Shown here in pieces: positions 13,142-24,882 of a stretch of 64,000 bases of DNA. A program made the position numbers and the translations under genes. Origin of the DNA: Bimuria novae-zelandiae CBS 107.79 (taxonomy: Eukaryota; Ascomycota; Dothideomycetes; Pleosporales; Didymosphaeriaceae). The notes beneath the pieces are model-generated. The model saw only the letters and a program-made list of their open reading frames with translations, searched no databases and was not told the DNA's origin. Every line of letters begins with the position of its first letter. Position 1 is the stretch's first letter. The DNA is taken from contig ML976665.1 in assembly GCA_010015655.1 (NCBI GenBank), forward strand, positions 1,104,319 through 1,168,318, in the 5' to 3' direction.

Positions 13142-13900
13142 GTAGTAAATATTATTAATAGACGCTTAGCATAGTAAAGAGGGTAGGAACTTACGCTTAG
13201 CGACAGTACTAGTAAAAAGAACTACCTAATTATCTCTTCATACTACTTAAAGGACTTGCCTAAGGGCCTAGTAAGTATCTTCCTACTCTAGCTAGCGCAT
13301 ATGCTATATCTTAAGCTTTATAAGGTTATTATTAAAGCGCTCCTTCTATAGCCTTACCTACGCGTAAGTATTAATAACTAGTAATTTTACTAAAATCTTA
13401 GCTTTTACCGTTATCTTAAAACTCTCTTTTATTATTAATTTTATTATTCTAACTGTCCTAGCGCAACCTACTCCTTTAGATTTAAAATATTTAAATATAA
13501 GGATAGTGTTAAAAAGAGTATTATCTCACACGACGTAGAGATTTAACGAAAAAAAGGTAATAGCCCTTAGCATTAATAGTAAGTATAAGAGTAATAAAGA
13601 CAAACTTTATAGGAGTAAACGTTAGCGCGTTAGTAGGTAAGTTTAATAAATTAACTAGCCCTTTGTAAGGGACTAGGTGCTCAAGGAGGCAAAGGTGCTA
13701 AAAGAATACTTATAAATTTACTACCGAGTCTGAAGTTAAGCTTTAGGCGTTAAACTTATATATTTAGGGTTTATATAACTAAAGGTTAAGGATCTAACGT
13801 AATAACTAGGCGTAGCCTATTATATACCTTCTTTTCCCTTATTAGGAAAAAAAATATCCGCATCTTTTCTTATTATATAGTTATATAATTATTTTATTAT
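13142..13900. other. TA-rich degenerate repeat, unassigned
   Basis: RIP-like DNA right of pogo 3. No recognisable domain was found in either direction. A short GC-balanced stretch at 13660-13740 is the only contrast. It could be the 3' region or LTR of the Gypsy that follows, or the continuation of 10506-11337. Confidence 0.35.
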
Positions 13901-16900
13901 CTACTTATAATTCTTTTACTATTATAAACAATTTACTAGTTCTGTTCTTGCGTGTCTAATTTTATATTTTTAATATAAGTAGTTATTATAGTAGTATATT
14001 CGCGCTAGTGCGTTTACTTATTATTATATATATAAAATTACTTCTTGCCTAGCTTTTAAACCTTACTCTTTTATAATCTCTATGATCTTATTTTAATTTT
14101 ATGCGCTATAATACTTTACTTTTAGCTTCGTTTTCTTTAATTTTATAATCTAATTCCTCTTTTTATTCTTATAAGATAGCTAGCCCTTCGCGTAATAGCT
14201 ATATAATAAGGACTTTTAAGTATTAAAGGCGTGCTATTAATTTTAATAATAAAATAAAAACGCCCTATTCTTATTATAGTTACTTAGTTACTACCTTAAA
14301 AAAACTAAGCTTTTTAAAAATAAAGTTATTATTTATAACGCTAGCATAATTCTTCTTAGGTAGCTCACTAAGAAGTTTAGTCCCTCTAAAGCTTATAAAG
14401 AAAGTTTTAGACCTTTTTTTTACGCTTTTTGTTTTCTTTTTCTTACCTTCTAACTTGCTTTTTTACATTTCTAACCTCCTTTTTAGTTCTTTATTAGCCT
14501 AGGTGTGCGCACCTGCTAACATAATAAGCTTAGCTTTTAAGGCCTAATCTTGCTACGCGTAATAATTAAGCGCTAGTATATTAATTATATTACTAATAGA
14601 CGCCTCTATTATTAGATGCTAGCAGGCAAAACAGTATCCTATAAGGAGTAATATACCTATAAGCTTACTAATTACACTAGATAAGTATGCTTTAGTTTAA
14701 CTTATTTTAGATAGCTATAAAGTGTACTCTACTAACTTTTTTTCCACCTAAATTTAGTCTGCCCTTAACAAAGTTAGCTATAAAGAGTTTACTAATATTA
14801 TAATTATTAGTACAGGCTACTTTACGAATAAGATTTTAAAAAAGAATTAAAAGTAAAAAGCTTTTTTTTATTAACTTTAACTCGTTCTATTCTACTTATA
14901 AAATTATTTTTGTCACTTACTATACCTTATTTACGAGTAAAACTACTATTATTTTGGACCCTATTACTTTTTTTTAAAGCCGTTCAGCTCTTAGAGCGTA
15001 TTACTATTATAGTTAAAATATTTTTTTTTACATTTTTAAGTTTATATTACTAATTTTAAAGTATTATATTAGGAGAGCAAGACCTCTTTCGTAAGTTCTT
15101 TTTAAATACTAAAACTATATTTTAAGACTAATATCGTGTAGCTCTCTAACAAGTTCGTAGTAGTAGACAAGGGCATCGTAATATATAGTCTTTAGGTAAT
15201 AGATAATGTCTTTGCAGGAGCTAATATACCTATTTAAGCATACTAGGGCTTACGCTAGTAGCTTTAGGCTATTATAATTAAAAAGCGCTTAAATAAGGAG
15301 GAAAATAGTTTTCTTAATTCTAGTAGTATATTAAAGGGTAAAGAAGAAGACCTTAATATTATTAAAGAAGGTTTTACTATTTCTTTAATAGCTAAAAATA
15401 TTCTTTTTACCTAGTTCCTCTCTTTTTCTTATTTTTAGTTTACTTTTAAGGGTCCCTTTGTTTATAAGGGTTATCCCCTACTATTATATACATTATTTAG
15501 TTCCTTTATTGTTCCTCGTAGTTTTAAAAAAAAATTAAGTTACTTCTTTAAGATTCCTTCTTATCTTTTTTCCCTACTGCTTAACTTTATTCTTTAATAA
15601 TATTATTCCTGCCCATATATTAGACACCGTTATTTAGCAAGATTTTTTAACTTAGTAGGATAGGCATCGTAGAGCCTTCTTTAGGCCCTAATAAAAGCTA
15701 ATTTAGGGGATATTATAATAGAATTTTTATAAGAGTTTTCAATTATAATTTTAATATAGCTTAGTAAACTTCTTACGAAGTTCATAAGTTCTTCAAAAGT
15801 AATATTCTTACTCTATTAAGTATTTTACTCTCTTACCTCTATAGGACTTTTATTCTTTATATATATTAACTTTGTTATACTTTTCGCTCCCCTTTTTTAT
15901 TATAATCATTTCAGGCTAAGCGTTATTAGTAATTAAGATAAAAAGAGGGTTTAATAAGGCTAACATTAACCTATTTACGTAGAACCCTAGGTGCATGTTT
16001 AGCAGGATATCTAGTTTTACTACGTAAAAGTTTATTACTTTTTTTATAGTAAACTTTTCTTACTTCTAGCTAAGCTTCTTACTTAAATATTAGTTTTAGA
16101 GGTAGTTTTTATACTTTAGTTATACTTTATCTCCTCCCTTTAAAATTAGAGTATCTTTACGTTAATAGTTTGCCAGGCGCTCTTGCTCTTATTAGGCTAT
16201 TATTACTTTTACCTAGGGAAAGTTAAAACTATTTTTAAACTTTTTTATTATTACCTTCGTGGCCTATTTTACGTTAGTTTTAAGCCCTAAGGCTAACCTC
16301 CATGCCCTAAAGATCTTAACTAGTTTAATATTCTAGCTATAAGATAAGAAAAATAGGCTAACTCCCGTTAATATAGCTTTTTATCTTTTAATACCTATCT
16401 AAGTTTTAGAAAGCTACTTTGTCCAATTATTTTATCACTAGTTCTAATATACCTAGAGGTAGGCTCTAAGGATAGAGTTTATTTATTTTATTTACTTATT
16501 TATCTCTAGGTGCTTTGCTATAGATAGTCTTTAGTTAATATCTACTTATTTATAGAGTATAGTCTAAAATTCGCTCACGAACTGTCCCCCGCAGTCTAAT
16601 ATAATAGAGAAGGGAAAGAAGTCGTATGATACTTAGTCTTAAAAGAACGCTATTATAAGTATAAGTATATTAAAGTTTAAAGACCAATAAACATAGGGTT
16701 TTTACAAAGTTTATTTATAATTACTATAAAATTCGTTCAGCTATTACTTTTAGGCAGAGTAGTAATAAAGTCTATTATAATATCTTTCTATCCTTATTTA
16801 GGTAGTAATAAAAGCTTTAGTAGGCCCTATTTCGCTTCTCTTTATAGTTTAGTTCTTCTATAGATATTACAGTTCTTAATATACTACCTTACTTATTTAA

Positions 16901-19900
16901 ATATCCCTAAGAAGAAGTAGTCTTAAGTAAAAATTTTATAAGTATTATTTTATTTTAAGTATTTTAAAGTTAGGAAACTATGCGTAACTATTATTAGCTT
17001 TATTTATAAGGGGTTTAATTTTAGTACTTATTATGTTAACCTAGAGTATAAGTACGCTTAGTTATCTATACTATATTCTAAAATACTAATAAATAACTTC
17101 TACCTAGATTCCAACTTCCTAAGTCTGTTCCTAATATAGTCCTTTATTTTATTATACGCGCTATCTTTATTGTATTCTACCTCTTATTATATAGTATTAA
17201 AATCTAGTTTGCGTTGCTTGGCAGGATTATTACCTCTTTAAAGGATTAATATAGGTAGTTTAGAACGCATTAGGTGAGCGAGTACTAGGTCCTTATCTAT
17301 TTTAGTATAGTTAGGTTCCTCTACAATGGTAGGTATTTAGGGGACGAAAGACTTTAGGCTATTTTTTTAGTAGTTTTTTTTAAAAAAGCGTAAAGTGCCT
17401 TAATTTTATTTTATTATTTTTATTAGCTTTAAATAGGTTTTAGTTACTATAAGAGAGGGCGTTTGCATTAGAGTTTACTAACCTTAGTCTATATATAAAC
17501 GTTATATTAATATAGCTAAGTATATTTATCTACTCAACGTGTCGTTTATCTAACCTTTATTTAGTAGCGAAATACGTAAGGTGCTTTACTACTTAATATA
17601 TACGGTCTTATTTATCTACGTATTTAGTAACTACGAGTATCTTATTATTATAAATAGCGTAATTATATTTTACTAGACTATTTTTTACTAACAACTAAGC
17701 TACTAGGCGTAGAATCCTGTCATTATTATACTAAGAAAAGTATTCCCTAATTAACTAGCTAAAGGTATCTACTTTTAGTACTAATTCTTATTTTGAATTA
17801 AAGTAGGCTAGCGTAAGATCTATATAGAACGCTATCTTTAAGAAGTTAAATACATAGTACTACTCTTATCCCTAAATAAATTCTACTCCTATACTAATAA
17901 GCTTTATAAGGGGGCTTACTATGCTAGAAAAGTCTTATATAAATCCTTAATAAAAGTTTATAAAGCCTATAAAGCTTTAAACTCTCTTTATTAAAGTTAG
18001 TAGCTTTTATTCCTAAATTATTTAGATTTTATTTAGATTTATGTTTACGGCCTCATTAACTTTTATAATAAATGTAAAGTACTTAGTCTTTATAATATAG
18101 AACTAAAATTTTTTAATATTTAAATATAGTCCTACGGACCCTAACTTTTAAATAATAATACGTACTTTTACTTCGTGGTCTTTTTGGCTACTACTAGTGA
18201 AGATAAGAACATTATCTATATACGCTAAGTAGCAGTTAATAAGGTGCTCCTTTAGCACCTAGTTAATATACTACTAAAATATACTTAGCGCGTTACCTAG
18301 ACTACAAGGAACTACTAGCTACTTGTAAAAACTAAATTAGGTTTTAGACGCTATCTTCTATTCCTTGCCTTTTACTATTTAAAGCTTATAAAAGACTTAA
18401 ATTATATTAAATTTATTAAACTATTTAGCCTTCGCGAGGAGCTAAAGGGTCTAACCAATTAATAGTAAAAGGTATTAGTCCTTTTTTATAATAGCGTTTA
18501 AGGCTTAATAATTAATATAAAAGTATAGTCCTTTATTAGATTTTTTAATAAATATTACTAGGGCGGTAGCGCTAGACTTACTTATCTAAATAAAGCTTTT
18601 ATTTAAGTATTTAGTAAGCTACTTCTAAAGAACAAGCAACTCTTCACGAGACATATTAAATAGAGGACTATAGGGGATCTCTAAGGTCTCGCCATCTTTT
18701 TTCACGAGAGGGATAAAAAGATCCACTCTAGGTCTATAATATAGGGGGAGATTGTTAGCTTGTTCCCTATAAAAGATACGCCACAAGTCCTTAAAAGCTT
18801 TAGGTAATAACTTTTATAGGTTCACCTTTAGCTTGCGGGTTAACGCCTTCTATATATCTTTTATTGATATAGAAAATACTTGAACCGTAATTTCTAGACG
18901 TTAATTACACTATTATGAGGCCTTAAAGGCTATAGCTAATACCTTAAAGGCTTTATTAATAGTTTTTTTACTTTTTAGTTATAAATGTTGATGCCTAATC
19001 TTCTAATCTAAATTAATTTTTTATTAAGGCTAATTTAACCTTATTTATTTTTATTTTAATTAGGGTAAGGATTAAATCGTATAATCTATTATTGGGTAAG
19101 ATATATAACTATATTAGTTCTATATAGCTATTAATATTGATTTTTAGTTAGACTATTTTACATACGAAGAGTCGCATTCTTCTAATACTAATAACTTTTT
19201 CTAGATAGGGTAGGTTCTTGCGCTGTAAGTAGGCTTTTATTATATTTTTTTTATTTAAATTTAAAGGTTAAATAACCTAAATTAATTATTATTAATATAA
19301 ACATAATATTATTAACAAGCCAGTATACTATTACTAGTATTAAATCTAGCTATAGCTCTTTCAAGTTATTAAAACTTAATTTTTACCCTTTTCCTACTTC
19401 TACCTCCTAGCGGCGACTATTACTAAGAGGATCTGGTTTTCTAAATTAATAAAAGCTATATTACACTCTTTATTAAAAAAATTTTAGTAGTAGGTATAGT
19501 AGCGTGAACTTGTGTTAGCTTTATTATAAGTAAAAGTTTATACTATTTTACGCGGTATCCTGTATCTTTATAATATAAATAGAAACTATTCTTTTTACGG
19601 ATTTCTAGTACCTTGCACGATACCTATATAGCTTGTTTTTAAGTATTACTAGATCTGTATCCTATAACTCCGTCCGTTACTTAGTATCTTTTATCTTAGC
19701 TTTATTAGCTAGATACTGTTCTAAGGTTAGCTTAAATAAGTTTTTAATTTATCTTATCTAGCGTCTTGCTTTTAGCAGAAAACTTTACTAGCTATAATTT
19801 AATATTAAATAAGGGTTTCTTTAACCTTATTAACTCTTTTCTAGACCCCTTATAGGTCCTAATTATTATCTATATCTACTATAACTATTTAGTCCCGTAA

Positions 19901-20400
19901 GATATTATAAATGCTTTAAAAGTATAAATTTTTTAAAATCTCTTAACTATACCTCTTATCTTCTATAGTATAGTTATTAAAATTAAAGTTATAATTATAA
20001 AGCTTTTAGTTCCTTTATTATATTATAAGTAAGTAGTTACGCGCGATTTCTTCCGCTAAGTAGTTATAAAAGTTATAGTCTAGTGACTTCTAAAGGTTAG
20101 CTTTAGTGTATTTTAGGTAGTAGTCTAGATACGTAATTCCCACCGTCGCTACACGTCTTTTTAATTAACTAATAATATATTTGGGTATATTTCTAAGGCT
20201 GTCCTTATTATCTAAAAGTTTATATTATATTATTATTTTAAAGTGGTAGTAATCCTATTATTTACTATTAAAGTAAGCTAAATTAAAGATTTTAGAATAG
20301 TGGCGACTTTCTTAGTTTAAGACAAGTTTTACTATTAATCTCTCTAGTAGCTCTCTCTATTAGTCTACTTTTAATAGCTAATTTATACCTTTTATATTTT
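13900..20400 (-). mobile_element. Gypsy LTR retrotransposon 2 (minus strand), RIP-degraded, ends unresolved
   Basis: Minus-strand translation with stops read as Gln gives Gypsy pol in the expected order from high to low coordinates. These are a gag/zinc-knuckle-like region (about 19000-20300), reverse transcriptase (about 18100-18760; motif AYIDNVLIF near 18185-18230), RNase H (about 17440-17900) and integrase (about 16400-17000, with VRQYIKNCNIYRRTK and IDFVTTLPKSNS). I could not find a matching LTR pair, so both limits are approximate and 13900-15700 may include another element. No intact frame. Confidence 0.75.
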
Positions 20401-20408
20401 AAAATAGA

Positions 20409-20640
20409 TTAATAAACGAGGTTAAACACGAAGATAGAGAGTCCATCTCTAATGTTCCTATATACTAGTCCTAGACTGCTCGCTGGCGAGCGCTTTCCCC
20501 AGAGCGCTCTCTCTAGGTTGTTCTCCCCAGATTGCTCTCTAACGAGCGCTCTCTGGAGTGCAGTCACATGACTTCGTAAGGCTGACAACGCGGCAAGCGA
20601 AGACAAGGGTGTCTCTACTTATACGCGCTATAACTATGTA
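20409..20640. repeat. GC-rich patch with clustered GAGCGCTCT palindromes
   Basis: A sharply GC-richer block in TA-rich DNA. It holds several copies of GAGCGC or AGAGCGCTCTCT and the palindrome GCTCGCTGGCGAGCGC at 20470-20560. Another AGAGCGCTCT occurs at about 21186. It could be the outer part of an LTR belonging to the adjacent Gypsy; no partner copy was found in the window. Confidence 0.4.
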
Positions 20641-22880
20641 TAAAATAGTTCGCTCTCCTTATGTTAGATTGTAGATCCTAATAGCTTAATACTATCTACT
20701 ACCTACTTTAGGTGTTTAACCGCGCATCGTCCTGCATAAGCAAGTATCTAATAAGCTTTTATTAGGATAACTTATAGAGAGTTACGCTCTAAATAGCTAA
20801 GCGTAACTAACTTTAATTAAATTATAAATATGTATAGTGTTGAATGGGCTATACTAAGCCAAGCATATCGCGATATGATAGGGCTAGATAGTTGTACGAT
20901 GGTACGGGTGAGAATAGGGTCTGGTATTCAAGTCTTATCTGTCTATTCTACGTACGGAGGAAAGGGGGTTATAAGGATTGATGCTCGCGCACGGTGACTA
21001 TAGTCTGTGCCTTTGCCTGTGCGGTATTACATAACCATTGTCACCTGTCTTAAGACATCGCATTAGGTAGCTGTCCGTACGCAGTACGGACATATAGCTT
21101 TAATATGTTTAGACGTGTTACCTTATTAGAGTCTATAACCTAATAGCTACTTTAGGTATTAAGTATATAAAATATGGCCATTAGAGCGCTCTTTAAATAG
21201 AGACAGCTATATCCTAAGTTAAATTTAATACTAACTAATTAATAGCGTGATAGTAACACTACAAATATCAAAAACGTAAGAGTAAGTACTATTTATATTA
21301 TAGTTACTTAACGTTTACTTGTAGGAGTATTAATAAATAGCTTAATATTTCTTTACTTATATATCTGCGGGGCCTGCATGCTAGCTAGTAGGATATTATC
21401 TAGATATCTATTTTAGATCTTCTCCTAAGTTTTTAGCCGGTGGTTTATAACATGTAGATTAGAGCCAGGATATAGTATCCACTTATTAATTAATAGTAGT
21501 AGGTGCTATTAAATAGTAATTATACTAAGTAAAGTAATAAGCTAAGCTATATTCTAATTACCTTACTAGTTTATAACTACTTCTGTTAGGTTTGAAGCAT
21601 TTAATAAAGGATAATTAGTATTTATAAAAAAGTTATTTTTATTTATGATATTATTATTTATAGTATTCGCCTTTTCGCTAGCTCTCTTCTTCGCTCTAAA
21701 TAAAGCTACGCTTAGAGGGTTGCCTTTACCTAGTTTCTTTACTCTGCTAAACTTGGCTAAAATAGCTAGGTCATGCCTCTATCTACCAGGTTAGAGAGAA
21801 GGCACTGTATAGGAGCACTACTTAAACAGGTACTATTCTTCGCAGATACAAGTAACTATACGTTTCTAGGTATCACTATTAGTATTTAGACTAGGGCGTT
21901 CTAAAACAGCGTGTATTCTAGGTAATAAAGCTATAAGATTTAAAGTGCGTTAGAACTATTCATAGTTCTTTATTAGTTTAAAAAAATCTATATATAAAGT
22001 TTTATTTATTTTAGCTTACGTAATCTCTTAAATTTCGTGCGTAATGAATACCTTATTAACTTTTTTAATTACTTAAAGAAAGTCGTGCTATGTCTAACAG
22101 TCTTAGACCTTAAGTAATTTTAGTATAAATATATTACGAACGGTATTAATGTAGTTTTTTTACTAATTATTTATTTTTCATTATTATATAACCTTCGTAA
22201 TTTTAATATATTATTTAAGTGACTTATACTTACAATTCACTATTAATACATAAAAACTTTTTTAAGTTATATAAGTTATTTATATACTATTTTAGTATTC
22301 TTAATAACTAGAATATGCCAAATAGCAATTATCCTTATAATTTTTATATTAAGTTATTAAGAGCGTTTTCCTTCTTTTACTAGGCTACTAGCCTTATTAT
22401 ATAGAACTTGTAAGTTTGTTCAGTTTAATATTATTATTACCTTAAAAGTAATATTTAAAGCTTTATTAGGTGTATTATTTTTTTAAATAAGCGTAGTAGT
22501 TACCCCTTAGGTTTCTTATTATAGACTTTCTTAATAGTATTTACTATTAAATCTAAATTAAAATAGTTTTAGATCTTATATGCCTTAGCGGTCCTTTTTT
22601 ATAAAAAAATATTTACTTTAACTAATTACTTAGCATATTAAAGATAATTATTTTCTTAATAATTAGCTTATTCTCTCTATTATTCATCGTAGTAAACTTA
22701 AGCTTATTAAATTAATCTCTATTGTAGAAAGCGCGTGTATAGTATGTAGGTAAAATACACTATAGTTAAATTAAGCGTATACTAGGCTTACAATTATAAA
22801 AGATAAGATTGGTAGCAAGTAGGAATAAAAGACCAAGTTAATTATAATAAGCTAAATAAAGAAACCGCTTAAGTAGCAGA
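20641..22880. other. TA-rich degenerate repeat, unassigned
   Basis: RIP-like DNA up to the first GC-balanced island. A less mutated stretch at 20860-21080 and another at 21690-21850 are visible, but no transposase, reverse transcriptase or terminal repeat could be recognised. The transition to normal base composition is abrupt, near 22880. Confidence 0.4.
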
Positions 22881-23366
22881 ATCGTGATTAGTGACTAGTC
22901 TACATCAGGTTGGTTATATCATGTGATATCGTACTCCACTCTAACAAATGAGCTGTTCACAGAGGTCGCAATCTCGAGAGTGAAATGTCGGCGTCCACGG
23001 GTGTGCGGCGCGGGTAAACGATTGACGAGAGAAACCGGGAGGTGTGAAGAGGTTGAGAGCTATTCACGCAGGTGGCAGAATGGTTAGTCAGGTCGCCGGA
23101 TCCAGATAATGGCCACTGCGCGGCGCCCGTGCCCGCACCCACCCCGTGAGCTCACGTGACTGGCGCAGTGCACAAAATGGGCAGCCACACCGACCGACCT
23201 GCCAAGCACACCACCACCCACGCAGATATTTCTACATGAATCCAGTCTACTTCACCCTCTTGACCTCTCACTCGCCTTGACAAGGACTAAGCCGCCTTAG
23301 ACCTGAGCAGGTTCGTCAATTCCCACAATCCCGAAGTCTGCAGCTACCTGGTCGAACCGAACACGA
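22881..23366. other. Boundary and upstream region of the first gene island
   Basis: GC-balanced DNA between the transposon block and the gene at 23367. Open frames here are short and look accidental. It presumably contains the promoter of the downstream gene; no TATA-like element is distinct enough to call. Confidence 0.4.
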
Positions 23367-24628
23367 ATGATTACTCAGTTCAATCCGGATAAGATAGAGG
23401 ACTATCTTTGTTGTGGTTACACTTCAGACACAACTCAGCGGATCAACGAGACCGGAAAACCGCTCCTGAATGTCATAAACTACACATACAAGGATGGTAT
23501 ACCTCCAGAATCTTCGCATATCGACCTGGAAAACTACCAGTGGGAAATTCCCACTAGGAAGTGGTCCGTTGTGGAAGAGCTGGATCCGGAGTCAACAAAA
23601 ATATTTCTGGGCCACCGCGTTACCTGGAATGGGAAGAAGGCAGTGGCATCCTTTAGGCACCTAGGCGCGGACCCTATGGTACACGCCTTTGCCTTTCTCG
23701 AGAGTCAGGTCACCAATCAAGCACAGCTGACCATGATAAAAGACTTGGTGCGCGCAAGTGCACTGACACCCACGGATCAGAACCAGGCAGTTGGCTTTCT
23801 CGAGTGCATCCAGGAGAGAGGGGTGTCTTTCTCTGATGCCACTGCCAGGAGCGCAATGGAGCTCATTGTGGGGGCGAGCATCGGCTCCGAAGCCTTCAAG
23901 ATCAACCTCACATCTGCCATCAAAGGTGGAGTTTGAATTCTGCAACCGGGCAAGGTTCCCGGAAGCGCAGATGGGTCAATACAACGTCCGCCGTTCAAGA
24001 GAATCCCAATAGGAAAGTTGCCCGCGAGAACAATTATAAGGCTGTTTTAGAGCTCTTAAGTGCCACGACTCTTCAGCTAAACGATGATAAAGCATGGGGG
24101 GTCCGGAACACACCGGAACAGTACAAACTGCACAAGGAGTTCTGGGACTTGCAGATTGCTAGTGCCGGGGACTTGAAGTGGAAGGTCGAAGACTTAAAGA
24201 AGGAACACGAAAGAACTCTTCAAGATTATCTGAACACAGCTGAAGATGAACGTGACGAGCAAAAGCTTATCGACGAAGCTAAGGCGTTACAGACCGCCAA
24301 ACAGGAGGCGCGCGAATACCAAGTGATGGTCGAGCTCGCTTATTGTCGGTTCCTGGTGTCGAAAGGTCCAACTTTGAGTGGTGAGCAGATGAATTCGGTT
24401 ACTAGCGCCGGGTCACGGTGCAACAGGAATAAGCGATTCAAGGTACTCCTTCTCTGATTCCATTTATCTAGTGGCTTCAATAACATTTCGTTGCAGCGAA
24501 ACCTGTCACACTCAAGTACACCCTTCACAGCTCACCACTATCTGGATACTTTCGAATTTCATCTGCGTGGTGGAAGGCATGCTGGGGACTTCAGGTCGTT
24601 TCGCATCGCGGGGTCTGGCAGCCTCTAG
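23367..24628 (+). CDS. Hypothetical protein with coiled-coil C-terminal half
   Basis: I do not recognise the family. The ATG at 23367 opens a 189-codon frame ending in TGA at 23934-23936. A second frame, open across this point, continues with a basic stretch (GSRKRRW) and then a Glu/Lys/Leu-rich region likely to be coiled coil (about 24180-24330). A good intron GTACTC...TTGCAG (24443-24496) joins it to a short last exon ending at TAG 24626-24628. The change of frame near 23930 is either an unrecognised intron or a one-base lesion. If it is a lesion, the gene is broken in the middle. The basic stretch would suit a nuclear protein. Nearest neighbour is the convergent tyrosinase, 254 bp away. 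Confidence 0.5.
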
Positions 24629-24882
24629 ATATCCATTCTGTCTTCTGTGCCTCTTGGTAAGAAGGTGGACTAGTATTATTGGTGTTTCGTATAGGTGGCG
24701 ACTTCCTTGCGCAAGATTGGCTCATGGGTAAGATGTTTTCTCCAAACAGAACTTTCGGGGGAAAGGATCGGAAGACCAATTTTAAAGCTCAACATGACAT
24801 TTCTGAAAGCTTTCGAGGGATTAATGCCTGATTGCAGATAAACCGCCGAATGTAGAGCTGTGGAGTACGCTAATTCGCTCCC

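Noticed and set aside
20409..20606. A 65-codon minus-strand frame
   Set aside because: Arises from the GC-rich palindromic patch; no protein features and a TA-rich surrounding.
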